Source of the DNA: Rotaria sp. Silwood1
Lineage: Eukaryota > Rotifera > Eurotatoria > Philodinida > Philodinidae
Direction: 5' to 3'
Assembly (NCBI GenBank): GCA_905250075.1
Contig: CAJNOP010000020.1
Span: 1,513,399 to 1,577,398, forward strand
Length of the DNA: 64,000 nucleotides
Made by a program: the position numbers and the translations under genes. Positions 13,001 to 26,639 of this stretch are shown piece by piece. The notes under the pieces were generated by a model, which worked only from the letters and a program-made list of their open reading frames with translations, was not told where the DNA came from and searched no databases. Position 1 is the stretch's first letter. Each line of letters starts with the position of its first letter.

Positions 13001-14975
13001 TGTTGATTGAGATGGATATCTCAACTGACGATAGAGTTTCGATCATATACGATAGTATAACAATAGCCGTGCACGACAATGATTTACCTTCATAGTAAAT
13101 ACTAGTCGTATTTGAACTTCTTTTGTCGTATGTATTTACTGTATTCAACTGCCGTATACGGCGATCATTTTCTGGCGTATTTATTCGTATACAGCCATTT
13201 ACAATGGTGCTTTTTGAACTTGAAAAGATGTTTGCTTAGGTAATAATGATGAATGCGCTGAAAACAAGAGCAATCACATAATTTGGCTAGCAGATTGGCA
13301 CAGGAAATTGAACAAGTATCTATTTCAAAAGACACATACAAAAATTCAGACGACCCTTTATTGATTCGACATCGATGATGAAACGAAGATCTATTTCGAT
13401 AGAACATTCATTTCCGTTCGCCATTTTTGTTGACTATTGGCTTAATTTGATTTGGACACGAACGAACAGTATTATAAACGCCTTCCGCTGTCTAGTCCAC
13501 ATGTTAATAATAGAAGAAGTCATTGCAACGAAGAAGCCTTAATTATGCATAATGGTTTCATGCTAACTTCAATTTGAGACTATGATCTAGTCACTTTATT
13601 TGTGGTATGTGTTACATAATTGATGGTAATTGCAAGGACATTCATTTTTTGCAGTGAGTAGCACATTTTATGAAAATGTTTAAGAATCAAAAGTGCATAA
13701 TTATCGACATGCAAATAAAGAATGAATATGATTATCATACAGGTGTAGCTATCGATCGAGTTTTGTACTGGACAATGATTAAGAATCAATGAAACTACTT
13801 CGAAAAGCGCTTGATCACCTATGATAACTTTGTAGCAACAAAAATTGTGCGTTAACGCCTCAAAACTAAAAATATCGAAAAGTAAGTCCGTTTCATTGCC
13901 AGCAGCACAGATAAAAAACGACCAACACGATTGATCAAAAAGTTCTATTTACAGTAACAAGAATATTCAAATAGATTGTTTCTTCGATTGTTATATCGAG
14001 GCATGCGTTAAGAAGCTTCTAAACGCTGGAAACTTTGTCGACCATCCGGTAACTTGAAAACATGCTCGCTAATGGAAGTCTCTTTCATTAAGTGACTTCG
14101 AAATATAGATGTGCGCGTCGAAACTCCAAATAACTGGTCAAAAAGGACTCGTATCCGTTGTCATTCAAAGTAAGCCTCAAAAGAGTTCATCTAGTAGAAG
14201 CTTGAACACTTCTAAAAACTCAAAAATTCACAAAGCTTACTCTAAAATAGATCGAATATCTGTCTGATTAATACAAACAGTAATACACGATGAAAAAAAG
14301 AAACATTGCCAGTAGAAGTTGAATGTATCAAAGACTAAGTTACGTTTATCTTTGAAGAAAGTGAACTTTTGAAAGCAAATCGAATCAAATCAACAGAAGA
14401 AGTTCAAAGCTGATTCTTGCAAAGATGAAGATATCGAAGCATTCAAAAAAGAACGAGTGATCGATGAAACAACTCAACGTCAATAATTTCATCATACTAT
14501 ACACAACTCGATTCAATTCAAAGGTACAGCATGTTCCAAATGATTGGTTTCATCAACAGAATATCTTAATAAAACGGCACGATTCATATCAAGAAAACCT
14601 TATAATTTATCTGAATAAAAATTCATTTATTATATATTTTCAAATATGTAGGAACGATTTTTGTGGAAAAATTTTTCGCCTATCATACATCAATTTCATC
14701 TGTATTTATGATTAGGAAGTGGCAAAATTTAGTTTTTGAAATTTTTAGTTTTTAAACCATCGCTAACATGTTGTGTATTTTGTCTTGTTAAGCACTCTCT
14801 ATGGATTTTATGAATATAAAACATAATGTGTCTTGTAGAGCAATATGTTCTTCACAAAATAGTTTAATAAAATACAAATAGCAGTGGTTTTTTTATCAGA
14901 AATACTCAATCTCTTTTTTTTTTACATAAGGAGTTTTTTTGCAGTTTTTAAACCTCTTCATTTATAATGTATAAC
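10008..14975. mobile_element. Decayed element with long imperfect inverted ends
   Basis: The sequence at about 10098-10272 matches the reverse complement of 14701-14880. In order, the blocks include ACTATTTTGTG, ATAGAGAGT, ATGGTT.AAAAACTAAAAA and TAATCATAAATA. Weaker similarity extends outwards to about 10010 and 14975, so the inverted ends may reach 250 bases or more. The interior contains a less AT-rich patch (about 12950-14460) that reads like eroded coding DNA with many stops, including a GCCGTATACGGC palindrome at 13151-13162. No intact transposase frame and no convincing target-site duplication were found. The left end coincides with the point where similarity between the duplicated gene flanks stops, which fits insertion after the duplication. 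Superfamily not recognised. Confidence 0.55.
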
Positions 14976-15640
14976 CATAAGAATTATGATTTCTTGTTCA
15001 AATGAGATGTTGCTCAAAAAAAACATTTTCGAGATACGAATGAGAAAAAGAGAAAATTGAAAAATGCCCTTTTTCTTTTTGCAAACTTTGTACCCAATGA
15101 AGAAGCATTGTTTTTGTCAAAAACTTCTGTTATACAAGTTTCTTGATATGAGCTATTGAATAGGCCTATGGAGAGTTGATTTTAAAATTTGATCAGCTTA
15201 TGCTTGTCTAGTAGAATGTTCGATTGTCTTGTGAATCATTTCTTAAATAGAGATTTCTTCACTACTATTCAACAAAAACTCAAATAAAATGAATGATTCT
15301 GAAATAAGAAAGTGCACAAAATTCTCATCACAATTCATAATTTTTACTCTTTGTAAAAATCTTTCAAATAAACAATTTATAATCATTTTATTTAGAAACT
15401 TTCGTTTATTGCAAAATATCCTACACGATTATAATAAATTTTAATAAAATTCTTAATAATGATTTATTTATTCTTTATTTTCTTATTTTTGACAATATTG
15501 TAAATATGACTATGACAAAAAAAAACCACCTTCCATAGTTTATATAATATCTACAGTTCTTGCGAAATAATTATGCAATTCTATCTTAGTCATCACTAGA
15601 AAAAGAAACGAATAGCTTTCATTTGTAAAAGTATTTATTC
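14976..15640. other. Intergenic DNA upstream of the phosphatase gene
   Basis: AT-rich and without a supported gene. It must contain the promoter of the gene starting at 15641; I cannot point to a specific element. Confidence 0.4.
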
Positions 15641-16138
15641 ATGGCACGTCAACAATCAAAATTATCAATAAAATCTTTTGAATATTCAGAACTTATTGAA
15701 AATTTTCTTTATCTTGGTAGTAGTCAAACATCAAAAAATTTAGAAGGTCTTCATTCATTAAATATAACTCATATTGTAAATTTAGCTGGTAAATGTTATT
15801 ATCCATCAGAATTTACATATGGTGTATTTCATATTAATGATGGTGTATCAAAAAATAAATGTGAAAAAAATTTGCCTCTTATACTTCAATTTATTGATCA
15901 AGTTCGTCAAGAAAAAACTTCTAATCGTGTATTAATTCATTGTCGTGGTGGAATGAGTCGTACACCATTTATAGCTATTGTCTATTTAATGCATTCAATG
16001 AATATAACTTTAATGGATGCATTTAATCTTGTTAAAAAATGTCGACCACAAATACATATACATGAAGAACATTGCAAAATGTTATTAGATCTTGATAAAT
16101 CCAATAGTTGTACATTAGAATACTTATTAAATAAATAA
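15641..16138 (+). CDS. Dual-specificity protein phosphatase (atypical DUSP)
   Basis: Intronless gene for 165 residues, about the size of a bare DSP catalytic domain. The Cys-based phosphatase signature HC-x5-R is present as HCRGGMSRT (His100, Cys101, Arg107), followed by an SRTPFIAIVYLM helix. Asp67 in FHIND is at the expected place for the general acid. The N-terminal part (ENFLYLGS, THIVNLAG) fits the opening strands of atypical DUSPs. There is no extra docking domain, membrane segment or signal peptide, so a small cytosolic or nuclear phosphatase is likely; the substrate cannot be predicted. The ATG at 15641 is the first in frame and follows an A/T-rich leader. The stop runs into an AATA-type repeat (about 16130-16150) that supplies several AATAAA polyadenylation signals. 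It converges on the NRBP gene. Confidence 0.85.
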   Translation: MARQQSKLSIKSFEYSELIENFLYLGSSQTSKNLEGLHSLNITHIVNLAGKCYYPSEFTYGVFHINDGVSKNKCEKNLPLILQFIDQVRQEKTSNRVLIHCRGGMSRTPFIAIVYLMHSMNITLMDAFNLVKKCRPQIHIHEEHCKMLLDLDKSNSCTLEYLLNK

Positions 16139-16626
16139 ATAAATAAATAAATTTTTAAAAGTAATTTGAAAATTTTATTTCATTTCTTCTTCTAACTTTC
16201 ACTTTTGCACATAGACACCAACATGCACTTATGAAGAAGAGCAAAAAATGAATCAAAAAATAATAATAATTGTTATTATCAAGAAGAAAAAAAAACATTA
16301 GAATACCGAAAGACTTGAAGAAAGAAAAAAAAAGAAACCAACAAAAAGTAAGACCAACTTGAGCGTGAATGAAACATAACAAACAAAATAATAATAATCA
16401 TAATCAATAAATTATAAAAAGAAAAAGTTCATACACAAACATATATATTAGAGAAACAAACAGCCGCTTGGCGTACACAAAAAAAGAAAACCATATAGGT
16501 TAACACTGTATATTTGTATGTCTACAAAAACACAAGCACCAATGTCTACATTTTGAGATATATTCATATGTAGAGAATATCGCAAAATAACATGTACATA
16601 AGGAAAAAAAAAGAACATGGAAAAAA
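16139..16626. other. 3' region between convergent genes
   Basis: Holds the 3' ends of the phosphatase gene (plus strand) and the NRBP gene (minus strand). AATAAA-rich on the plus strand just after 16138. No other gene seen. Confidence 0.5.
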
Positions 16627-19600
16627 TTATGTCGGTAAAAATGTGACTGGTTGAACTAGGGTATTAGTCCATGTGCATGCATTATTTCCGTCCATTAATG
16701 TTCCATTTGAAGTAGATGGTGTACTTAATTGATTTTGTAAAGCTTGAGCTGTTATAAGAGCAGCTGTAGCTGCGGCGACCGCTGTTTTTTTCACATCAAG
16801 TAATGAAGTTGCTGTATTATTAAGTATATCTGGAGAAGTTACTGTAGCATTTAATGCTTTATGAATTGATTGTTCAACCCGTGTATAATCAGCCTAAAAT
16901 AATCAAATTATATTTTAAAATAAATATCAAAAATATGTGATTGAAAATTTTTCTGTCTGAGTGAGACTTTAGAATAAATACGTTGCTACTTTTTTTTTTA
17001 TGTTGAATTTAACAGAATAATCAGATTTTCTTCAGTTTTGATCATTTCTCGTCAAGACCAGAATGATCATCTCTATTTTAGAGTAGCAATACTAACAGAT
17101 TATCTATTTAGTGTAGAAAATCTATCTTAATAATATTAACACAAACTTGAAAATATTCATATCATGAATATCGTTTGTGGTAATACGTGTCGGTAACAAT
17201 CTCATATACATTTTATCTTATTTATTTAGTGATCGGAAGCAGTAAAGCACTTTGTTTTATGTTTATAGTGACGCATGCTTACACTTCTATTTCACATCTC
17301 TACATCTGATATAAGTAATCAAAGATAGATACCTGAATTTCTGACCCAACTGAAGATGAAAAATAATTGATCGGTTTGAATGAACTAAGACTAAAAACTA
17401 GAAATTCGTTCTTCTTAACATTATAATTAACCTTAGATTATTTAGTAAAATTGCATTTTTACAATTGTTATTTCTCATTCTCATATTTCTTTTTTATTGC
17501 GCGTATTCTTCTATTTTTTCCCATAGTATTAATTAAGAATATTGTACCTTGAAGCAATATTTTTATTAAATTATATTCATAATCGTATTTATGCTTCGAA
17601 TAGAGATAAATTCAATATATTTATTCAACAGTATCGTTGACTTGTTTTTTTACAAGAGCAAATTGTCATAAAAATTTGCATTTCTATTCCAAATAAATAA
17701 TTTTAAATAATATAGAAACTATTTTCACATTAATATATACAACAATCATTCTAGAATTTCTCAAAACAGATAAAAACATTTGATTTCTTCTTTCGAAATA
17801 TATTTTGTCAAACTATGAGATGATGGGGGAAAAAAAGTTTCACAACAACGTATTTTATTAAGCTTCTAGTTCAAAGTAAGATAGTGATTTTTATATTGAA
17901 TAAAGTTTTCTCTGTAATGCATTCTATTCTAGATGAACTATTACGACAAGATTCCTAAAAACAAACGGATATGGTAGTTTTCAGGTCTCATAAGACTTTA
18001 TTAGAACTATTTTTTAATAATGTCATTTTAAAGAATACAAAGTTTTGAATCCAATGACAAATTACCACATTTTCTACTTTCTTCCTTTAAACAGTGAAAA
18101 ATATTACAGAACCATAACAATCAACTAAACAACATTTTTTTTTCGATTTTTTTGTAATATCATTTACTTTTTAAGAGAAAGTCGAAGAAAATGCGATGAT
18201 CACTCATTTTATGCTCCGACAAATACCATTGTTTAAAAATATCTCTAAAAAAATATTCTGCAACCTAAAAAGTACAGTGTCCAATTTATGAGAAACCTTG
18301 ACATCATACTTTATCTTGTATAGAATGCATTAGATAGAAAATTCTCTTGTCTATTAAAATTACTATTTGAATTTGAGCTAGGTACTTAATATTATAAAAT
18401 CAAATTTATGAATCAAGATGTGTATACAAAATATAAAGTGTATTTCTAAGAAAAACATAATTACTTCATGAATTAAACCGAGTTCCAATAATTCTTTTGC
18501 TATATTATTTGGTGTTTCATCTAAAAAAATTTCTGCTGTCATATCACGTTGTAATCGATCTTGAAATTTGACACTAATAAATAACTAAATAAATATATAA
18601 TGAAAATTGATAAATTAAATTCAAATAAATATTATTTACCAAACATGAACGTGATTCTTTTGTTTTAAGTTTACATTGTATATCCATAATTCTTCGATAT
18701 TCTCTTTCATCAGTATTTGATAATAATGTTGTTGACGAATTATTATTAGTTAATGTTGATATTGAATCATTAGGATTATATTCATTATCATTTGTTCCTG
18801 ATATAGATCGTTCAAATGTTGTTGTACCAATACGTGATTTAATTCCATTGATTAATGTTGTTAAATTTGAATCATTTGTATTTGTTGGATAATTAATAAA
18901 TAAATCTGTTGTTGATTGTGCAGAATTTGTTAAATCTGTATCAGTATTTATTAAAGTTGATGCAGCTAATGATGAATATGATGATGATGCTGTTAAAATT
19001 CTATCTGTATTTGTTAATTTTGTTGAAAGATTTAATGTACTATGTGTTGGAAATAATAGATGATAAGCTGTTATAGGATGTAAACCATTTTGAACATCTT
19101 CAAGAAGTTTATCTAAATCAAATGATGGACAATCTTTATAACTAAAAGAAAAAAAAATTTTATATGTAAAATTTAAAATTGAATCATATGAAATAACATA
19201 CGTAAAAATAACCGGTTTAACACTTTCTCGAATTGGTTCTGATTCAGCAAAAATTTGATCATTTGGTATAGAATGATGAAATGGTGAAACAAATGAACGA
19301 TCTGGTTTTGAGCCTATTTTATTGAAAAAATAATAAGAAAAAAAAAGAACTTTATTTATTTTCTTTCTTTTTTTTTTCTCTTACGAATATCATCTGCTAA
19401 TGAATGAACAGATAAAAGTTTTAATGTTGGAATTTCAAATAGAGCTGGATGAAAAAGTAATTCACGTGCTGTTGGTCGTTTCAATGGATCGATTTCGAGA
19501 CATTTTAAAACAAGATCCTTTATTAAATAAATAAAAAAAAAAAAATTTCAGTTTTTATAATTAATTTTACGAGCACATTTTTTTTTTTTTGTTTTTACTT

Positions 19601-22600
19601 TTTGAAGAGGATTATCAAGAGTTTCAATAGCTTCACTCACAACATCGTCTGTTACTGCATGTGTATCACCATTTCCACCGAGATCAAGATTGATCATCTT
19701 AAAATATTAATATTTAAATATTTTTAATCATTCCAATGAAATCAGTTAATAAAAATTCTGTATCTCTTCTTGTAAACAAAAATCATTATATACTATTCAA
19801 AACTTTATCCGATTTATACGTTCCATTTCCTTCAAAATTGATTTTTGTGCTAGATATATTCAAATTACTTGATATTGAGAATATAATCAAATTTTCAGTT
19901 CTATGTATATACCATCAAATTGGTCTCCGATTCATTCATGTCAAAAACTTTTAAACTCAATATGCTCTACTTGTCCGAGAAATGAGTAAGGTGCACTAGT
20001 TATTGAATACAAACAAATTATCTTGTATTTTCGTGGTAACTATTCATTTCGATTATAAAACTTCATTGAAAGTAATAATAATACGATTTGATTGAGTTCG
20101 AAAATTTTGAATCCGACAGATTTTATCTCTAAACTATGCATTTTTAAAGAGATATTCATCAAATAAATGTCAAAAGTTGTTAATTTAGCAATGTAAATTC
20201 TCTAGGGATCCTAATTCTATATATTTAATCTTTCTTTTGCTTGAAAGAATATGTCAAGATGTAAAGCATTGTAGAATCTTTTTTCTTAATTTTTACTTCT
20301 TATATAGTAGAAAACGGTGATAAAATTCGATGTTTCAAAAAAAAAAATACTTAAAAATGAAGAGTTATTTATAGAAGAGATTGTCAATATAATCAACACA
20401 TAATTTTATTTAAAAAAGAAAGAATTCTGTTCTGTGAGCATATTAACATGCTTTTTTTGTAGCAGAAAAAAAAAATAATCGGCTTTAATTCAAGTTCTAT
20501 GAGAAGTTTTGAATGCATGATTAGAAAAAAGTCAACGAAAAAAAAATTGAAAAAGATGTTTTTTGAAATAGCAATTGTACAATATTTTCCTGTTTTTTCG
20601 TTCTTCTCAATATGTATTTATTGGTTAGTTAGTTACTTTTAAATGTTGGCAAAGCTTTTTCTATTTTGAATCGTAGTAAAATTTGTCAAGACATCTTTGA
20701 AATTCAGAATAAAAAACTTTCCTTATGGAAAAAATAAGTTTTTCTGGAAGAAAATGATAGAAATCAATGATTTTGAAAAATCATATCTACAGCTAGTCTT
20801 GCACACATCTACCATGATTTCCATGTTTCTAATGAAAATTAGCGTCTTTTAAAGGAGCAAGAGGATTTCAAAATAATCCGCTTATTTATTTGATCCTATG
20901 TCAAATTCTCTTTTTTACCGGAGAAATTTTAATGAATCCACTAATCATGTATCACTTTTTATAAATATCTGTACATTGTTGCTGTTTTGTTTTTTTTTCA
21001 TTGACTATGTTATCGAAAAAGAAAAAAGAAACGTAATTCTTTTTTCTAAGACTTAGTATGTAATTAATATTAATTTTATTTTTTCATACTTCACAATTAC
21101 TGAACTGATCTGCAGGATATTAAAATTTTTTTTTTTTTTTTTGCAAACATAACATAGCTTAACTTTAATAATGGTCAATTAGACTTGTTCTAAGTATAGA
21201 TTCACTTATTGATTAGTCGCTCAATCAAGTGAAATAATGGAAAAAAACAATCTCAAAAGTACTTCGTATAATGCTTTAGAATGTCCCTTTATTATCGTTT
21301 TTTCTTTCTCATCATGCGTATATAATCACATAGTGAGTAATTCCGAAACTTCTTGTTTAGAAATAAAGATATTAAATTTAAAAGAAAAGATAGAAGAAAA
21401 TACCTCAAGTGTTACCATTCCAAGTGAATATATATCAACTGCTGTTGTAATTTGATTTAATTCTAGAAGAAAAAATAATTTGATAAAAAATTTTGAGTTC
21501 TCGTTATTTTTTTTTTTTTGCTTTTCTTCATTAACTGACCATCATCAATTTCTGGAGCTTGAAAATGTAAATGTTTTGCTGATGGATCCGAAATACTTTT
21601 TACATGACGATGTAATACATCAGGAGCAACTATATAAATAAATAAAAATCTTCATGAATAGTTGTTTTTTTGTTTTGATTTTGAAATATAAAAATTGACA
21701 ATGCATAATTAAATTCGTTTTCTTTTTAAAATTAATTAGTAACAGCTGAGCAACAAGAGATAAGCATAAATGGAAAACATCAAATGATAGAAACCTACCG
21801 ACGCCCAAATCAGCGAAGGTTTTCAACTGAGGATAATGTACTATAGATATAAGTATTATCTTTTTTATATCGATCTGTTTTACCATGCATAAAAAAATCA
21901 TTTTCAAATAAAACAACTTACGTGATCCAATCTTTAGAAGACCGGTATTTTGTATAAAAATTGTATCGCAAGTTAGATTACCATGAATAATAGGTTCGTC
22001 ACATGAATGTAAATAACTACATAAAAATAAATAGTTTTTAGAGTATGTTTGTTTGTATGTAATGAAGAAATAATGTGAGAAAATAATTATTATTATTACT
22101 ATTGTTAAACATACTTTAGTGCTGATAATAATTGAATACACCATCGTCGCCAAGAATTTTTTGATAAATTTTGTTTTGTTCTTTTTGTTTTACGTAAAAA
22201 TGTTTTTAAAGAACCACTTGACATGTATTCAGTTATAAACACAACCTAGAAAGAAATATTCAATAAACAAAAATTGAAAATAAAAACTATCGAATTTGTT
22301 TGTTTTTATTATTATTTTTTTTTTCGTTATTTCATTTAAAATATAATTACTCGTGGACGATCATCATTTTTCGTACGATCTTGCCAATAATCATGAAATT
22401 TAACGATATTCATATGATGTAAATCGATTAATTTATTAAAAACTTCACTGACTTTATTCTATGGTAAAAAAAAAAAAAAGAAAAAACAACAACAAAATAA
22501 AATAAATTATAATTAAGAAAGAAAATAAATATTTCATTTAACATACATGTTGTATATCAGTAATTTTTCTTTCAGAAAATAAAACTTCATTCCAAACAAC

Positions 22601-23037
22601 TTCAACACCTTCTTCAGTATCCATAGCTAAATAAGATGCATCAATACCTGGAATATCACGTTGAGAAACCTTTGAAATAAAATATTTTTTTTTGTTTTCA
22701 TATTTAAATAAAAATATGAATAAAAAAAGAAATCATTTTACTGTTTCACGTCGTTTTTGCCACCGAGAACATGGACTTGATTCAATATAAACAGGTTCAT
22801 CTTCATCATCATCGTCATCATTATCAGTTTGTGTTTGAGGTTTATTTGAACCACTATTTGTTGTTTCACTAGCAACACCTCCATCTTTACCCTGGAAAAA
22901 AATAAAATAAATTTAATTGTTAGTTTTTTTGTTATTTTGTTTTTTTTTTGAGAAATATATATATATATAGTATTATGTATTTTAATTAATCTCACCTCTT
23001 CTTCAAAAATAACTGTTTCTTCTTTGTCCTGATTCAT
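16627..23037 (-). CDS. NRBP: Nuclear receptor-binding protein homologue (pseudokinase)
   Basis: Fourteen exons join in phase: 23037-22996, 22891-22742, 22669-22547, 22458-22351, 22245-22115, 22016-21922, 21629-21540, 21462-21404, 19697-19599, 19517-19385, 19313-19202, 19141-18640, 18584-18465 and 16893-16627, for 676 residues (human NRBP1 has 535). The kinase-like domain matches the NRBP family closely: CSRWQKRRE, YLAMDTEEGVEVVWNEV, FITEYMSSGSLK, HSCDEPIIHGNLTCDTIF and RPTARELLFHPALFE. Catalytic residues are replaced as in the family: HGN instead of HRD (His196-Asn198) and KIGSLAPD instead of DFG (about 213-220). NRBP proteins act as scaffolds in substrate-recruiting ubiquitin ligase and trafficking complexes. 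A Ser/Thr/Asn-rich linker (exon 12) is longer than in vertebrates, and the C-terminal helical module (exon 13) is retained. The final exon adds an Ala/Thr-rich tail with no recognised counterpart. Introns 8 and 13 are about 1.7 and 1.6 kb; others mostly 50-280 bases. Confidence 0.93.
21799..21826 (-). other. Possible cryptic or poison exon inside NRBP intron 6
   Basis: Within an AT-rich intron, a 28-base GC-richer piece is bracketed by a good acceptor (TATCCTCAG) and donor (GTAGGT). Inclusion after exon 6 would bring an in-frame TGA within six codons. In another frame the stretch and its 3' neighbour read ADLGVGRF, which looks like the DFG/DLG region of a kinase. Inclusion in transcripts is unknown. 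Confidence 0.25.
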
Positions 23038-26000
23038 TGTTCAATATGAATTATGTCGTGACAAGAAACACAAAAAAAGAAATATTCATTGAGAAAAATT
23101 CTTTTCTTGTTCTTTTTTTGTTTTTGACAGAATAAAGAAGAATGTCCTTGTCTTGCTCTATTTTCTTTGTATAATGTTTCTCGAAAATAACTACGTATTC
23201 GTTTTCATATAACAAAAGACAGCAGCGGAAACTGAATAAGATTCGTTGATAGTATTATAACTGTATAATACATACAGAGAGATAGTGAAAGAATAGATAG
23301 AAAGAGAGAGAGAGAAAAACATACGCGACGACGATGATCGAATAGTATCAAACATTTTTTAAGCTATTCGTAGGTGGCGTACATGTGAAGAATGAAAGAG
23401 AAGAAACAATCACTCAGCTGTTTGAAGCTCCCGTTTTTTTCTTTGTCATTTTTCATAGTCTGTACGACATATGATGATTGTCTCACAATTAGGTACCATA
23501 AGTATTAGATATAATCTTTTGTATTCGTATTTTCACAATGTAATTCAATATATTTTCTTATATATTCGATAATGAATGTATTGTGAAGTTATTTATTAGA
23601 CAAAAAAATTTGCTAGAATAATTAGTTTCTTAAAAAAAAAAAAGATTAAAAAACTGATATCAACAAAACATCTCTCAAAGTGCAGTCATTTATGGTTTTC
23701 TTATCTTTCAAAATGATATGCCTACCGGCGACAACGGCAGGTGAGTTCTTTTTTCCATCATCATCATTCAATAAATTCATTCATGGATAAGATAAGAAAT
23801 ATTTGAATAAATGGATGACGTAGATTTGTCTTTTTCTTGTTTTTTTGGACTTTGTCGCATGCTACAATGAAGTCATAAAGTCAAAAATAAGAAACAATAC
23901 ATGTCAATGTTGTACATTTTAATTAGGAACTATAATACTATTGATAATGAAAAGATGAAACTGTAGAACAAAAAATGAATGAAATAAAGACATTTGGCGT
24001 AGACATCAATTGACTATTACTACGCCGATAAAAATGAAGCAAAACAAATGGAAGAAAAAGAAACTTTTTTCTTTATTTTTTTGGACTTTAGCCAAGCATA
24101 TTAACAAGCAGATGTTGCCTTTTTTCTATATAATGCTATGTTTTGTAAGTATGCTTAAAAAGAATGCATTGATGTTTATCTCGAAAAAAAAATGAAGGTT
24201 AAGGGTGCAGGTGTGAATTACGATGTTGTTTTCGTTCGTTCTAATCGAATTTACTTCATACACATCCATGCAAACAGAGTATCGAACGTCGCAACAAGAT
24301 CATGTGCTGTTGTTTCTTTGATTTTTTTTCTCTATTTTCTGCGTACATATGTGTAAGAAGAACACGTGTTTGTACGCATCAATAAATAATCATATTTTAT
24401 CTTTTTACATAGTAAATAAATCAATGTCATTAGAGAAAAAAAACATGAAAAGTGATCTGTTCTATATATTGATAAAAAAAAAAACATATTTGAAATACCT
24501 GTTCTCCACTACGATGACTATGATATCCGGAACTTGTACGCTTCATTTTTTGAATACGAAGCATTATAAATTAATTGTAAATTCTTGTTTATTGATTGAT
24601 ATAAACCAAAAACTATAAAATTCATCAACTATTGAAGTTGAATATGTTAGCAACTAAGTAAGAGCGAGTATGGGTCGTGACACCACTTAAGCCGTCGGCC
24701 AGTCAATAATATTGAAAAGTACAACCAAAAGAAAACGATGAAGAAAGAGAGTAAGAGAACAAAAAACACAGAATAACTATCTACCGTTTTTTCGGTAGTC
24801 GCAGGAGGAGAACATGAATAAATACACACATACACGCATATATATATTGAGAATATAGAAAGCAAAATAAGATAAAAAAATTTGACACTTAGTCACAAAA
24901 AAGTAGAAAATAATAATTTAAAAATTTCGAATTATTATATTATTATTTCATATGCAATCCTAGATTAAGGTTTTCTTTTGTTTTAAAATATTCATAATCA
25001 AATATTAATCAAATTGATTATTTAAGAAAACACATTTCAATAAAATTGAAATCGGAAATATTTAATTTTTAATAATAAACTAAATCTCTTCTAGCAAATA
25101 GTTTATTGTATGGTATAGTGACATTCAAGTTGGTGTTCTTTCAGTATAAAAAAAAGAGAATTCCATTGTTTGATATTATATAATACCAGAAAATTGAATA
25201 CATTTTTGACACTACCTTCAATACTACTACATATTCACTAAACGGATACTTAAATATCTTGTTTTACATTCTTTCATAGGTAACTCTAAACATCAACAAG
25301 AAAAAATTCTTTTTTTGGTTTCGTCCTGTATATATTGCAGATGATATAATCATCATATCTTTTGTTAACACATATAATCGTTGGTAGTTTCTTTTTCAAT
25401 TTCAAGAGGCATGATCTATATATAATTATTGTACAATATCAAGCATATTATTATGATGAATGAATGACATTTCAATATACTCTTGACAAAAAAAGTCTTG
25501 AAATATCATTATAAAATTGTCTAAATATCAGAAAACAAATCAATCGTTAAGCACTATGAATGTTTTATTATTGTACATTATAGTATATCAAATGGAAAAA
25601 ACGTTATCATTATATGTTGCACATATATCAATAATAGTTGAAGTTTATTGATTGTATTTTTGAATAATTAGATTATTAGTTTGGAGAAAATTTTTATAAA
25701 TGAATTTTTGCTTGTTGAATTTGTCCGTCGTATTTTCTTTTTTTAGTTTGTTAAGATACGCCTTCATAAGCCTTTGTCTTTGTTTTTTTTCTTTCTATTC
25801 TATAAACTATAAAAATATTACTCGTAAAAGCTGATTATTTATCGAAAAAACAATCAAAATGAAAAATGTTTGTTTACGATTCTATATATAAAGTTATATT
25901 TCAAGCCCAACTATCTACTATCAAGTATAGTATGCACTTAAATAACCTTTCATTTGAATAGACATGATCATAAAATATATGCAACCGACAGAAACGAGTC

Positions 26001-26639
26001 ATTCATCATATAAATAGTATCAATTATGTATATTCGAGGGAGAAAATATTCTTGTACAGAAATCGAGTCAAATAAACAGATAACAACATAACTAAGTATG
26101 AATTATTTTATACAAAAAAAGAAAAGAAAAACAAGCACGGTATTTGCACTTGATGGAATTTCATATAAACTTGAAATTTGTCTTGTTCTAATCGCATATT
26201 TATAAAATAGTCATTGAATCTTATATTGCTTGATTTTAGAAACAAATTTACTCAATCATAATGCTTCAAGATTTATTAATTATTATGAATATGTAAACCA
26301 GAACCTACTGTCTAAGCACAACTCGTAACGTCTGTTCGAATCCTAGCGAAAGAATTGGCAAAACGAGAACACACTTCCATCATGTAATTTGCCAGAAAAT
26401 TGCAATGTTTGTTTAAGATAAATAGTTAATGCAAAGTAACTTTCATCTTTAAAGTGATTTTTGAGTATAATTATAATTTCAAATGTATAGAACGTAGAAA
26501 AACCATGACTAAATTTCTTAAGGTGAGTTTTGCATATCAAGGGAAATATGCAGATAATACAAAGCCCTTTAAAAGATTATTCTTATCTAAAGTTCACATG
26601 TGTCGAATGTTGATTGAAACAACTAAGATAAATTTTAAT
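23038..26639. other. Gene-free DNA upstream of NRBP
   Basis: The first few hundred bases should hold the NRBP promoter and 5' UTR; a GA-rich tract lies at about 23276-23318. Further on I find only short, low-complexity reading frames and no exon with recognisable content. Confidence 0.45.

Noticed and set aside
21620-22153. 177-residue minus-strand frame
   Set aside because: It reads through NRBP exon 6 into the neighbouring introns; the spliced model with family-wide similarity explains the coding part.
26310-26350. GTTCGAATCC resembling a tRNA B box
   Set aside because: The flanking bases do not form a T stem and no matching A box or acceptor stem lies upstream.
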